Numbered from the stretch's first letter, positions 25,993 to 34,648 are shown. The stretch: DNA of 64,000 nucleotides from Eoetvoesia sp035555955 (GCF_035555955.1 NZ_DATMGA010000055.1:1-64000); one strand, 5' to 3'. Translations and numbers: made by a program. The notes: generated by a model not told the origin, from the sequence alone.

Positions 25993-26297
25993 CACAGTGC
26001 TCCCATGATGTCGCCATGAAAGCCGTATACATGGCGGTCGCCCGCCAACTCCACGATTTCGACGGTTCGTTTCTGGCCGGGTTCGAATCGTACCGCGGTG
26101 CCCGCGGCAATATTCAGGCGGCAGCCTCGCGCGGCGGCGCGATCGAATTGCAGCGCCGAATTGGTTTCCGCAAAATGGTAGTGCGAGCCCACTTGCACGG
26201 GGCGGTCTCCGGTGTTGACGACATCGAGACTGCGGGTGGCGCGCTGGCGGTTCAGCTCGATATGGCCGGGCTCGACGAGTATTTCGCCTGGAATCAT
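25992..26297 (-). CDS. ureB: Urease beta subunit UreB
   Basis: 101-residue structural subunit beginning MIPGEILVEPG, with the typical VVNTGDRPVQVGSHYHFAET stretch and a C-terminal GDRHVYGFHGDIMG. GGAG lies 8 nt before the ATG at 26297. Separate from ureA (not fused as in Helicobacter), and separated from it by hupE/ureJ. Confidence 0.96.
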   Translation of the reverse strand: MIPGEILVEPGHIELNRQRATRSLDVVNTGDRPVQVGSHYHFAETNSALQFDRAAARGCRLNIAAGTAVRFEPGQKRTVEIVELAGDRHVYGFHGDIMGAL

Positions 26298-26329
26298 TCT
26301 GGTTTCTCCAAGAATGTATGGCGCCTGGA

Positions 26330-26953
26330 TCAGGCGGCCATGGTGAACAGGGCAACGCCGTAGGCGGCGATGCCGATGCCGGCCATGCGCGTCAGCCAAG
26401 CGCCACGCCGTTTCAAGGCAAATCCGGCCGCCAGCCCCACGCCGTGCAGCATCAACGTGCTAAGCATGAATCCCGCGATGAAAGCGGCGGCGCTGCCGTT
26501 GGCGGGAAGCTCGGCCCCATGCGCAATGCCGTGGAATACAGCGAAAAGGCCGACAAGCGCCGCGGCGGCCCAGCCGGGCATGGATCGCCGACTTGCAACC
26601 AGCAGCCCCAGCACGAAGAGCGATGCCATGATCATCGGTTCGGCGCCGGCCCCGCCGATGCCGGCAATACCCATGAGCGCGCCGCAAAGCAGCAGGCACA
26701 GGAAGCTGATGGGCGTCCAGATGGCCTGTCGAACATTTTCATGTGTCGATGCGGCCCAGAGCCCCACGGCGATCATCGCGAACAGGTGGTCCAGCCCCGT
26801 AAGGGGGTGTACGAAGCCCGCGGCGAGCATGCTGCCGGCTATGGGCAGTTCGTGCCCGGGATGGGCGAAGGCGGCGGCCTGCGCCAGAAAGGCCAGGCCG
26901 AGGGTGCGGGCGGCGAAGATGCCGGCGGCGCGAAGCGAAGAGCGGGTGGTCAT
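26330..26953 (-). CDS. ureJ: HupE/UreJ nickel permease
   Basis: 207-residue inner-membrane protein of the HupE/UreJ family with a cleavable N-terminal signal (AFAHPG junction) and six helices. The conserved metal motif HPLTGLDHLFAMIAVG (HPxxGxDH) and a later FHGIAHGAELP are present. It is taken to import nickel for urease; its place between ureA and ureB supports that. Gaps are 46 bp to ureA and 32 bp to ureB. Confidence 0.92.
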   Translation of the reverse strand: MTTRSSLRAAGIFAARTLGLAFLAQAAAFAHPGHELPIAGSMLAAGFVHPLTGLDHLFAMIAVGLWAASTHENVRQAIWTPISFLCLLLCGALMGIAGIGGAGAEPMIMASLFVLGLLVASRRSMPGWAAAALVGLFAVFHGIAHGAELPANGSAAAFIAGFMLSTLMLHGVGLAAGFALKRRGAWLTRMAGIGIAAYGVALFTMAA

Positions 26954-26999
26954 GGAAGGCTCCAGAAATTCATAGGTTGCGCACGAACGACTTTGTGGG

Positions 27000-27302
27000 T
27001 CAGAGGATGGGGTGATGCACGGTGATGAGCTTGGTGCCGTCCGGGAAGGTGGCTTCCACCTGGACGTCGGGAATCATTTCGGGTATGCCTTGCATGACGT
27101 CGTCGCGCGTGAGAATGGTCGTGCCGTAATGCATGAGCTCGGCCACCGTCCGGCCATCGCGAGCGCCCTCCATCAGGGCGGCGCTTATCAGCGCCACCGC
27201 TTCCGGGTAGTTGAGCTTCACGCCGCGCGCTTTGCGCCGCTCGGCAAGCAGCGCCGCCGTGAAGATGAGCAGCTTGTCCTTTTCTCGGGGGGTAAGTTCC
27301 AT
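27000..27302 (-). CDS. ureA: Urease gamma subunit UreA
   Basis: 100-residue small structural subunit: MELTPREKDKLLIFTAALLA, LNYPEAVALISAALMEGARD and the C-terminal TFPDGTKLITVHHPI are diagnostic. Starts 14 nt after ureD. A longer frame open to 27563 crosses ureD and is rejected. Confidence 0.97.
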   Translation of the reverse strand: MELTPREKDKLLIFTAALLAERRKARGVKLNYPEAVALISAALMEGARDGRTVAELMHYGTTILTRDDVMQGIPEMIPDVQVEATFPDGTKLITVHHPIL

Positions 27303-27316
27303 CGATGTTTCCTCTT

Positions 27317-28171
27317 TCAGGTTTTCCACAGGCGCAGAGGGGCGCCGTCGATATCCAGCAGCAAGGGCCGCAAGTGCTGCCATAGCTCGATAAGCTTGGT
27401 TTTTACATCTTGCGCATGCACGCCCAGCGCCCGGACAAGACAGAGCCCTTGTCCGTTTTCTTGCGGCATATGGGTCAGGCCCATGCGCAGGGTGTCGGTC
27501 CAGGGCAGATCCTGGGCCAGGCCGTCGACCTGTTCGGTGCTCAGGCCGGTTCCGAACGCCCACAGGGTTGCCAGTACGGGATAGCCGGCCAGCCCGTTGA
27601 GGCTATGGCGAAAAGGGCTGCCTGCGTCCAGTTCACCAGAGTCCAGCCATATGAGGCGCCCATCCAGCGAAATCTGCGTATCGAGCAAAATGCGCCCCTC
27701 GTCCCAGTGCGAGGGCTTTTGAATGCTGCCCAACTGCGTGATTTCCCAGCCTATGGCGCCGGCGCCGGTCTGCAGATGCAGCCGGGTGCTCGACCGAGCG
27801 TCGGCCTGTTCGAAAAAAATATTTTCCTGCGGCAGCCAGTCCAGGCGCCCGCCCGGTTCGACGCGGATATCGACATCCTGGGCCGAGCGCCTGCCGTTCG
27901 CCTTGTACCAGCGGGTTGCTCCCGGGGTGGTCAGCAGGGCATGCGCGTCCTGGCCGACATGGATGCTTATGGAAAGAGTGTCGCCGCCGGCTATGCCCGA
28001 TGGGGGGTGCAGGATGGCGACATGGCAGACTTGCGGCCCTTCGGGATAGAGCGCTTTCTGGACGAGCAGGGGACCTTCGTGCTTGCGCCCGGCGAGCACG
28101 GTCCTGCGCTGTTCTTGGCGCAAAAAAGAGAGCTGCAGCGCGGCATGCCATTCGTCCGGAAGCGCGGCCAT
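27317..28171 (-). CDS. ureD: Urease accessory protein UreD
   Basis: 284-residue scaffold protein (UreD/UreH family) on which UreF and UreG assemble for nickel delivery. Recognised by HPPSGIAGGDTLSISIHV, TTPGATRWYKANG, LPQENIFFEQA and LDSGELD. It follows urtE by 36 bp, joining the urea transporter and urease genes in one direction without an obvious terminator between them. Confidence 0.94.
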   Translation of the reverse strand: MAALPDEWHAALQLSFLRQEQRRTVLAGRKHEGPLLVQKALYPEGPQVCHVAILHPPSGIAGGDTLSISIHVGQDAHALLTTPGATRWYKANGRRSAQDVDIRVEPGGRLDWLPQENIFFEQADARSSTRLHLQTGAGAIGWEITQLGSIQKPSHWDEGRILLDTQISLDGRLIWLDSGELDAGSPFRHSLNGLAGYPVLATLWAFGTGLSTEQVDGLAQDLPWTDTLRMGLTHMPQENGQGLCLVRALGVHAQDVKTKLIELWQHLRPLLLDIDGAPLRLWKT

Positions 28172-28207
28172 GTCCAGGAGTCTCGTGATCGGTTGATCTT
28201 GCGTATA

Positions 28208-28906
28208 TTACGCCGACAAATGCCGGCGCACATCATCGCCGTCGATCTGGGTCTTGTCGCCTGTGGAGACCACCTCGCCGCGTGAGAGGACGATGAACCG
28301 GTCGGCCAGTTCGCGGGCAAAATCGAAATACTGCTCGCACAGCAGGATGCCGATGTCGCCCCGTTCGCGCAGCAGTCGTATGACCTTGCCGATATCCTTG
28401 ATGATGGACGGCTGGATGCCCTCGGTCGGCTCGTCGAAGAGGATGTACCGGGGTTCCGCCACCAGCGCCCGCGCAATGGCAAGCTGCTGCTGTTGGCCCC
28501 CCGACAGATCGCCGCCGCGCCGGGCCAGCATGGTCTCGAGAACCGGAAACAGGTCGAAGATCTCTTGCTTGATGCGGCGGGCGCGGGCCGCGGGCTTGGA
28601 GGCCAGGCCCATCAGGATGTTTTCCTCGACGGTCAGCCGGGAAAAAATATCGCGTCCCTGTGGTACGTAGGCCATGCCCAGAGCGGCGCGCTGGTGGGGG
28701 GCCATGCGGGTGACGGGGTTGCGGTCGAGCTCGATGCTGCCGGAACCGATGGGAACCACACCCATGAGGCATTTCAGAAGCGTGGTCTTGCCGACGCCGT
28801 TGCGGCCCAGAAGCGCCAGGCATTCGCCCTGCTCCAGCCGGAGCGAGACGTCGCGAAGAATATGGCTGCCGCCGTAGTATTGGTGTATTGCCTTGGCTTG
28901 CAGCAT
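28208..28906 (-). CDS. urtE: Urea ABC transporter ATPase UrtE
   Basis: 232-residue LivF-type ATPase. Walker A LLGRNGVGKTTL, signature LSGGQQQQLAIARAL, Walker B YILFDEPTEGI all intact. N-terminal AIHQYYGGSHILRDVSL is typical of UrtE. With UrtD it powers high-affinity urea uptake through UrtBC. It starts 1 nt after the urtD stop. Confidence 0.95.
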   Translation of the reverse strand: MLQAKAIHQYYGGSHILRDVSLRLEQGECLALLGRNGVGKTTLLKCLMGVVPIGSGSIELDRNPVTRMAPHQRAALGMAYVPQGRDIFSRLTVEENILMGLASKPAARARRIKQEIFDLFPVLETMLARRGGDLSGGQQQQLAIARALVAEPRYILFDEPTEGIQPSIIKDIGKVIRLLRERGDIGILLCEQYFDFARELADRFIVLSRGEVVSTGDKTQIDGDDVRRHLSA

Positions 28907-28907
28907 G

Positions 28908-29753
28908 TCAGCGCCCCAGATAGACTTCGACGACCCGCTGGTCGGCCTGGACTTGTTCCATGGTGCCTTCGGCCAGCACCGAGCCCTCGTGCAGCACGGT
29001 CACCTTGCCCTGGCCTGCGATACGGGCGACGAAGTCCATGTCGTGCTCGACCACCATCAGCGAGTGGCGGCCCTTCAATTCGTTCAGCAGCTCGCTGGTT
29101 CGTTCCGTTTCGGCGTCGGTCATTCCCGCCACGGGCTCGTCCAGCAAGAGCAATTGCGGCTCCTGCATGAGCAGCATGCCGATTTCCAGCCATTGCTTCT
29201 GCCCATGGGAAAGCAGGCCGGCAAGGCGCCCCGCCGATTCCTTCAAGCGTATCAGTTCCAGCGTAGCTTCTATGGCATCGATTTGCTCGCCGGATAGCCG
29301 CGAGAACAGGGTCGGCGCGATGCGCTTGTCGGCTTTCATGGCCAGTTCCAGGTTCTCGAAAACGGTGTGGTTTTCGAAAACCGTGGGCCTCTGGAATTTC
29401 CTGCCGATGCCGGCGTGGGCGATTTGAGCTTCGCTGAGCATGGCCAAGTCGATGTTCTGCCCGAAGAAGGCCGTGCCTGAGGTAGGCCGGGTCTTGCCTG
29501 TGATGACATCCATCATGGTGGTTTTGCCCGCGCCGTTGGGGCCGATGATGCACCGCAGTTCGCCGACGCCGATATCCAGGGTCAGGTTGTTCAGTGCCTT
29601 GAAGCCGTCGAAGTCGACGGTGATTCCGTCCAGATAGACGATGACGCCGTGGGTGGTGTCCACACCGGAGGGCGCCGGGCGGCCGTACGAGGCATTGCCG
29701 CCGGCGCCTTCGTCGCATGCGTCGACGATTTGGGTCGATTGGGAGGGATTCAT
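28908..29753 (-). CDS. urtD: Urea ABC transporter ATPase UrtD
   Basis: 281-residue LivG-type ATPase with Walker A GPNGAGKTTMMDVITGKTRP, the UrtD-typical RKFQRPTVFENHTVFENLEL stretch, signature LLSHGQKQWLEIGMLL (LSHGQ rather than LSGGQ, normal for UrtD) and Walker B LLLLDEPVAGM. The ATG at 29753 has AAGGA 6 nt upstream and lies just after the urtC stop; a frame open to 29795 runs into urtC. Confidence 0.95.
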   Translation of the reverse strand: MNPSQSTQIVDACDEGAGGNASYGRPAPSGVDTTHGVIVYLDGITVDFDGFKALNNLTLDIGVGELRCIIGPNGAGKTTMMDVITGKTRPTSGTAFFGQNIDLAMLSEAQIAHAGIGRKFQRPTVFENHTVFENLELAMKADKRIAPTLFSRLSGEQIDAIEATLELIRLKESAGRLAGLLSHGQKQWLEIGMLLMQEPQLLLLDEPVAGMTDAETERTSELLNELKGRHSLMVVEHDMDFVARIAGQGKVTVLHEGSVLAEGTMEQVQADQRVVEVYLGR

Positions 29754-29754
29754 G

Positions 29755-30879
29755 TCATTTCCTTCCAGAACGGCCTTGCGCAATCCGGCGCGCAAGGCCC
29801 ACGATGCCTTGGGGCAGGAACATCGTCGTCAGCACGAAAATCAGGCCCAGCGCATACAGCCAGAATTCGGGAAGCGCGCTCGTGAACCAGGTCTTGAGGC
29901 CGTTCACCACCCCTGCCCCCACGATGGGGCCGATCAAGGTTCCCCGGCCTCCCATGGCCACCCAGATGACCATCTCTATCGAGTTCTGCGTGGACATCTC
30001 GCTGGGATTGATGATGCCCACCTGGGGCACGTACAGGGCGCCCGCGATTCCGCACATGATGGCCGAGACGACCCAGACGAAGAGCTTGAAGCCGGCGGGG
30101 TCGTAGCCGATGAAGCGCAGCCGGCTTTCGGAATCCCGCAGCGCCGTCAGGACGCGCCCAAGCTTGGACTGGGTGATGGCGCGGGCCGCCACCAGGCAGC
30201 CCGCCAGCATGAGCAGCGTTGCCCAGTAAAGCGTTGCCCGGGTCTGGGGCGAAGTAATGTCGAAGCCCAGGATGCGGTTGAATCCCGTGAATCCGTTGTT
30301 GCCGCCGAAGCCGGTCTCGTTGCGGAAGAAAAGCAGCATGGCGGCATAGGTCAAGGCTTGTGTAATGATGGAAAAGTACACGCCCTTGATGCGGGAGCGA
30401 AAGGCCAGATACCCAAAGACGAAGGCCAGCGCGCCAGGAACCAGGACGACCAGCAGAACGGCGTACAGGAAGTGGTCGGTAAACGCCCAATACCAGGGAA
30501 ATTCGTGCCAGCTCAGGAAGGTCATGAAACCTGGAAGCCCGGCCGGCTGGCCGCCGTCGTGGCTGATGGATCGCATCAGGTACATGCCCAGCGCGTAGCC
30601 GCCCAGCGCGAAGAATACGCCATGGCCCAGCGATAGTATGCCGGCGTAGCCCCACACCAGGTCCAGCGCCAGCGCGGCCATGGCGTAGCACATGAACTTG
30701 CCGATCAGGCTGACCGCGTATGATGAGACATGCAGCGGATGGCCCGGCGGAAACGACAGGTTCATCAGCGGCAGCAACGCCAGAACGACGACGGCAATCA
30801 GCAGCGCGGTCCAGGCTGCCGGGGAAAACAGGTTCGGTTGCAAGGCATAACGGCCCGCGCGCTGGTGGACAGAGATCAT
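29755..30879 (-). CDS. urtC: Urea ABC transporter permease UrtC
   Basis: 374-residue LivM-type permease with about nine helices. Family marks include ALALDLVWGYAGILSLGHGV, GYLAFRSRIKGVYFSIITQA, FFRNETGFGGNNGFTGF and GAGVVNGLKTWFTSALPEFW. The ATG at 30879 overlaps the urtB stop by 4 bp (ATGA). Confidence 0.95.
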   Translation of the reverse strand: MISVHQRAGRYALQPNLFSPAAWTALLIAVVVLALLPLMNLSFPPGHPLHVSSYAVSLIGKFMCYAMAALALDLVWGYAGILSLGHGVFFALGGYALGMYLMRSISHDGGQPAGLPGFMTFLSWHEFPWYWAFTDHFLYAVLLVVLVPGALAFVFGYLAFRSRIKGVYFSIITQALTYAAMLLFFRNETGFGGNNGFTGFNRILGFDITSPQTRATLYWATLLMLAGCLVAARAITQSKLGRVLTALRDSESRLRFIGYDPAGFKLFVWVVSAIMCGIAGALYVPQVGIINPSEMSTQNSIEMVIWVAMGGRGTLIGPIVGAGVVNGLKTWFTSALPEFWLYALGLIFVLTTMFLPQGIVGLARRIAQGRSGRK

Positions 30880-32525
30880 TCCGCGCTTCTCCCCCGGGGT
30901 GCGAACAGCCCTTGCGGGCGTTTTTGTACGAACAGCACGATCAGCACCAGGATGGCTATTTTTGCGATGACGGGGCCCGCATAGGGTTCCATCAGCTTGT
31001 TGACGCCGCCCAGGCCCATTGCCGCAACGACGGTGCCGGCCAGTTGCCCGACGCCTCCAAGCACGACCACCATGAACGAGTCGACGATGTAGTTCTGGCC
31101 CAGGTCGGGCCCCACATTGCCCAACTGGGACAACGCCACCCCGCCCAGGCCGGCTATGCCCGAGCCGATGCCGAAGGCCAGCATGTCGATGCGGCCCGTT
31201 GGAACGCCCACGCAGTCGGCCATCTGCCGGTTCTGGGTAATGGCGCGCACGAACAAGCCTATGCGCGTATGGTTCAGTATCAGCCACACGAACGCCACGA
31301 CCAGGAAGGCGAAGACGATGATGGCAAGACGGTTGTAGCTGAGCACCAGTCCGCCAAGCACCGTTATGCCGCCGGACATCCAGGATGGGTTGGCGACCTC
31401 GACGTTTTGCGCGCCGAACAGGGTTCGCACGGCCTGCATCAGGATGAGGCTGATGCCCCAGGTCGCCAGCAGGGTTTCAAGCGACCGCCCATACAGCCGG
31501 CGGATCACCGTGCGCTCCAGGGCCATGCCTATCGCGGCCGTCGCCAGGAAAGCCGCGGGCAGGGCGGCCAGCACGTACCAGTCCAGCCACGCGGGGGCGA
31601 ACCGCTGGAACAGAAGCTGGACGGCGTAGGTGATGTATGCGCCTATCATCAACAGCTCGCCGTGGGCCATGTTGATGACGCCCATCAGCCCGAACGTAAT
31701 GGCCAGCCCCAGTGCGGCCAGAAGCAGCACACTGCCCAGGCTGAGGCCATAGAAAATATTGCCGGCCCACTCTATGGCGGCCAGATGCCTGTCGATGCGC
31801 GAGATCGCGGTTGCCGCGCTTGCGCGCACGTTGGCATCGGGTTCGGCAAAGGCGCCGCCGGCATCCTGTACGAGCAAGGCGGCCAAGGCGGGGCGGAAGG
31901 CCGCATTGGCGGTTGAGCCAAGAAGGTTCACGGCATGTTCGCGGATGGCGGGATCCGGGCTTTTCAATTCCAGGCCGGCCTGCGCCGTTTCCAAAGCGGT
32001 GCGCACTTCGGAGTCTGTTTCTTGTGCCAACGCGCGTGTGATGGGCGCCAGCGCCGCCGGGTCGCTGCTTTTCTGGAGATGCCTGGCCGCCGCAAGGCGT
32101 GTTGGCGCCTCTTTTGAAAGTATCCTGGAGGTAGCGAGGGCGTCCGCAATGGCGCTGCGCAGGCGGTTGTTGAGGACTATGGTTTCCGCGTCCTCCGGCA
32201 AAACTTGTTCCTGGCCTGTGGCCGGATCGACGGCGCGTTTTGCGTCGTCCGAGACGAGGATTCTTCCCTGGGCGGTGACGTACAGCTTGTCGCTGCCCAA
32301 CGCCTCCAGCACTGTGACGGCTTCCTGGCTGGAGGCGTCGCCGAGCTGTTCGATTGCCTGCAGCTTGGCACGGGTATCGCCGCTCGCCAAGGGGGCGAGC
32401 AGCGCCGGGTCGACTGTGCCGGCCCCCGCCGCCATGGCCGCCGCCGACAGCAGCAATGCCAGGAGCAGCGCAAGGGCGATGGTCCGGATCGTGGCGATGA
32501 ACATGGCGGGCCCGTTGACGAACAT
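30876..32525 (-). CDS. urtB: Urea ABC transporter permease UrtB with periplasmic N-terminal extension
   Basis: 549-residue LivH-type permease. A signal peptide (LALLLALLLSAAAMAAG) is followed by about 220 residues of helical, HEAT-like repeats (LQAIEQLGDASSQEAVTVLE; AAARHLQKSSDPAALAPITR), a known addition of UrtB over LivH; then the permease proper (GLMGVINMAHGELLMIGAYI; GVALSQLGNVGPDLGQNYIV). ATG 32525 has GGAG 5 nt upstream; an in-frame TTG at 32540 and an ATG at 32504 are alternatives. Confidence 0.94.
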   Translation of the reverse strand: MFVNGPAMFIATIRTIALALLLALLLSAAAMAAGAGTVDPALLAPLASGDTRAKLQAIEQLGDASSQEAVTVLEALGSDKLYVTAQGRILVSDDAKRAVDPATGQEQVLPEDAETIVLNNRLRSAIADALATSRILSKEAPTRLAAARHLQKSSDPAALAPITRALAQETDSEVRTALETAQAGLELKSPDPAIREHAVNLLGSTANAAFRPALAALLVQDAGGAFAEPDANVRASAATAISRIDRHLAAIEWAGNIFYGLSLGSVLLLAALGLAITFGLMGVINMAHGELLMIGAYITYAVQLLFQRFAPAWLDWYVLAALPAAFLATAAIGMALERTVIRRLYGRSLETLLATWGISLILMQAVRTLFGAQNVEVANPSWMSGGITVLGGLVLSYNRLAIIVFAFLVVAFVWLILNHTRIGLFVRAITQNRQMADCVGVPTGRIDMLAFGIGSGIAGLGGVALSQLGNVGPDLGQNYIVDSFMVVVLGGVGQLAGTVVAAMGLGGVNKLMEPYAGPVIAKIAILVLIVLFVQKRPQGLFAPRGRSAE

Positions 32526-32540
32526 GATGGCTCCGTTCAA

Positions 32541-33791
32541 TTAAAGGCCTTGCTTGCCTTCGTTGCCCGGAATGTACGGGCTCCAAGGCTGGGCACGGAT
32601 TGGGCCCTTGGTTTTCCAGACGATGTTGAACTGGCCGTCGGCCCGGATCTCGCCGATGAATACCGGTTTGTGAAGGTGATGGTTGGTCTTGTCCATTTCT
32701 ATCGTGAAGCCGTCCGGCGCCTTGAATGTCTGTCCGCCCATGGCGGCAATGACTTTGTCCACATCGGTCGACTTGGCTTTTTCGACGGCCTGCTTCCACA
32801 TATTGATGCCGATATAGGTGGCTTCCATGGGGTCGTTGGTGACCACGGTGCCGGCATTGGGCAGGTTCTTCGCCTTGGCGTAGGCCTTCCATTTCTCGAC
32901 GAAGGCGGCGTTTACGGGGTTCTTGATGGACTCGAAGTAGTTCCAGGCCGCCAGGTGCCCGACCAGGGGCTTGGTGTCCACGCCTCTAAGCTCTTCCTCG
33001 CCCACCGAGAATGCGATGACCGGGATGTCGGTGGCCTTGATGCCGGCATTGCCCAGTTCCTTGTAGAACGGCACGTTCGAATCGCCGTTGATGGTGGAGA
33101 TGACGGCTGTTTTCCCGCCCGCGGAAAATTGCTTGATGTCCGCCACGATGGTCTGGTAGTCGGAGTGGCCGAACGGCGTGTAGATCTCTTTGATGTCGCT
33201 GTCCTTGACGCCCTTCGAGTGCAGGAACGAGCGCAGGATCTTGTTGGTCGTCCTGGGATAGACGTAGTCGGTGCCAAGCAGCACGAACCGTTTTGCCCCG
33301 CCCCCGTCTTCGCTCATCAGGTATTCGACGGCGGGAATGGCCTGCTGGTTGGGCGCCGCCCCGGTATAGAACACGTTCTTCTCCAGCTCTTCGCCTTCGT
33401 ATTGCACGGGGTAGAACAGCAGGCCGTTCAATTCCTTGAAAACCGGCAGCACGGATTTGCGCGAAACGGACGTCCAGCAGCCGAAGACGACCGCCACCTT
33501 GTCTTGCGCCAGGAGCTGGCGCGCCTTTTCGGCAAAAAGAGGCCAGTTGGAGGCGGGGTCGACGATGACGGGCTCCAGTTTCTTGCCCATGACGCCGCCA
33601 TGGGCGTTGATTTCCTCGATGGTCATCAACGCCACGTCCTTGAGCGACGTCTCGGAAATCGCCATCGTGCCGGATAAGGAATGAAGAATGCCTACCTTGA
33701 TCGTATCGGCGGCAAACACTTGCGGGATCCAGCCCGACAGGGCGAACAGGCTGGCGGCGGTTAGTTGCTTGAGAACTCGTCTACGTTGCAT
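32541..33791 (-). CDS. urtA: Urea ABC transporter substrate-binding protein UrtA
   Basis: 416-residue periplasmic binding protein of the UrtA/AmiC-like class. The N terminus MQRRRVLKQLTAASLFALSG is a signal peptide with a twin-arginine-like start, as is common for UrtA. Mature stretches VGILHSLSGTMAISETSLKD, VFGCWTSVSRKSVLPVF, NGLLFYPVQYEGEE and DYVYPRTTNK are diagnostic. GGAG lies 5 nt before the ATG. It is the first gene of the urea operon; the upstream gap holds terminator repeats, so its promoter must lie between about 33792 and 33900 or the repeats act as attenuators. Confidence 0.96.
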   Translation of the reverse strand: MQRRRVLKQLTAASLFALSGWIPQVFAADTIKVGILHSLSGTMAISETSLKDVALMTIEEINAHGGVMGKKLEPVIVDPASNWPLFAEKARQLLAQDKVAVVFGCWTSVSRKSVLPVFKELNGLLFYPVQYEGEELEKNVFYTGAAPNQQAIPAVEYLMSEDGGGAKRFVLLGTDYVYPRTTNKILRSFLHSKGVKDSDIKEIYTPFGHSDYQTIVADIKQFSAGGKTAVISTINGDSNVPFYKELGNAGIKATDIPVIAFSVGEEELRGVDTKPLVGHLAAWNYFESIKNPVNAAFVEKWKAYAKAKNLPNAGTVVTNDPMEATYIGINMWKQAVEKAKSTDVDKVIAAMGGQTFKAPDGFTIEMDKTNHHLHKPVFIGEIRADGQFNIVWKTKGPIRAQPWSPYIPGNEGKQGL

Positions 33792-33906
33792 GATGGCTCC
33801 AGATAAAAGAAGGACAGTCGAAGGCGGGCCCGCGATGCAAAATGCCCGATACACCACACTAAGCAATAACCGTGCCAGTCTTTTTGCCGTAGGGCCGCCC
33901 CAAGGC

Positions 33907-33927
33907 AAAAAAGCCCCCTCGGGGGGC
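33907..33927 (-). terminator. Intrinsic terminator in repeat copy 1
   Basis: On the minus strand this reads GCCCCC-CGA-GGGGGC followed by T6, a classic rho-independent terminator. It would stop transcripts coming from the PACE/LpxO side before they reach urtA. Confidence 0.8.
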
Positions 33928-33988
33928 AGCAAACCGCGCAAGCGGTGAAGCGTGGGGGTACTGTTTTGCCGTAGGGCCGCCCCAAGGC

Positions 33989-34009
33989 AAAAAAGCCCCC
34001 TCGGGGGGC
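33989..34009 (-). terminator. Intrinsic terminator in repeat copy 2
   Basis: Exact second copy of the GCCCCC-CGA-GGGGGC stem with T6, 82 bp upstream (in the urt direction) of the first. Confidence 0.8.
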
Positions 34010-34070
34010 AGCAAACCGCGCAAGCGGTGAAGCGTGGGGGTACCGTTCCGCCGCAGGGCCGCCCCAATGC

Positions 34071-34091
34071 GAAACGCCCCTTCTGGGGGCG
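34071..34091 (-). terminator. Decayed terminator in repeat copy 3
   Basis: On the minus strand CGCCCC-CAGAA-GGGGCG is followed by TTTCG. The stem sequence differs from copies 1 and 2 but the fold is kept, which suggests selection on structure. The T run is short. Confidence 0.6.
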
Positions 34092-34204
34092 ATGATTTCG
34101 CGCGCCGCGGCGCAGCTATGGCTGATGATGGTGCGCCGGCGCACCGCTATATGGGAGCGGATGCGTCAAACAGGTGCGTGGCGGAGCGTTGCCGGCGTGC
34201 GCAG

Positions 34205-34648
34205 CTACGACTGGGTTTTCACCTGCGCGGCCGGTATGGGGAATATCCAGTCGTAGGCGTAGTTGAAGATGAAGGCGTAGACCATAAAGAAGGCGGCCAG
34301 CAGGATGTCCATCATGAAGGCCATGTAAAGGCTGATGCCAAGATACCAGGCCACCAGCGGCAGCATGATGGCCAGCATGCCGGCTTCGAAGGCCACGGCG
34401 TGGAAGACCCGCAGCGGCAGGCTTTTCGCGGTCGATCCCGTCAGCCGGAGCATTGCGTGGTCGAAGCCGTAGTTGTACAGATAGTTCCAGACGGTCGCCA
34501 CAAGGGAGGCGAGCACGCTGAGGATGCCCATGCTGGCAAAGGACAGGTCGAAAAGCAGCGCGCCGGCGGGAGTGACGATTGCCAGGGCGATGGCTTCAAA
34601 AAGCAGGGTGTGCCGGATTCGGTCTTTGCTGGTGCGCATTGCGGTCAT
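34205..34648 (-). CDS. PACE-family (chlorhexidine-type) efflux transporter
   Basis: 147-residue protein with four membrane helices in two paired units (bacterial transmembrane pair domain): LFEAIALAIVTPAGALLFDL, VWNYLYNYGFDHAML and FHAVAFEAGMLAIMLPLVAW, then VYAFIFNYAYDWIFP. The repeated WNYxYNxxFD / FNYxYDWxFP pair is the family signature. PACE proteins export biocides such as chlorhexidine and acriflavine, with short-chain diamines as probable natural substrates. The ATG at 34648 or the one at 34639 may be the start; ribosome sites are weak for both. Confidence 0.85.
   Translation of the reverse strand: MTAMRTSKDRIRHTLLFEAIALAIVTPAGALLFDLSFASMGILSVLASLVATVWNYLYNYGFDHAMLRLTGSTAKSLPLRVFHAVAFEAGMLAIMLPLVAWYLGISLYMAFMMDILLAAFFMVYAFIFNYAYDWIFPIPAAQVKTQS

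Larger units (their letters stand above)
33882..34091. repeat. Tandem 82-bp repeat, two full copies and one decayed copy
   Basis: Copy 1 is 33882-33963, copy 2 is 33964-34045 and they are identical but for the last bases (TACTG versus TACCG). Copy 3 starts at 34046 with TTCCGCCGCAGGGCCGCCCC and then decays, keeping only the hairpin. Each unit contains GGGCCGCCCCAAGG, an A6 run with a GCCCCC/GGGGGC hairpin, and CCGCGCAAGCGGTGAAGCG, itself a small dyad. The unit looks like a dispersed intergenic terminator element amplified in tandem. Confidence 0.9.
33792..34204. other. Non-coding gap between urtA and the PACE gene
   Basis: This 413-bp stretch holds no credible gene. It contains about 90 bp next to urtA that should hold the urtA promoter, then two full and one decayed copy of an 82-bp repeat with terminator hairpins, then about 110 bp of unremarkable GC-rich DNA. 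Open frames across it are read-through of the repeats. I looked for a guanidine (ykkC-type) riboswitch because of the urea genes and saw none. Confidence 0.7.

Noticed and set aside
26355..26399. Upstream extensions of ureC and ureB from the longest open frames
   Set aside because: The conserved starts are at 25992 and 26297, each with correct spacing to a ribosome site or to a stop codon.
33882..34091. CRISPR-like array
   Set aside because: Units are adjacent with no spacers, only two full copies exist, and each contains a terminator stem.
33792..34204. Guanidine (ykkC) riboswitch upstream of the urea transporter
   Set aside because: Neither the conserved ACGG/GGGACAAAAGCCC-type core nor the expected stems were found on the minus strand.
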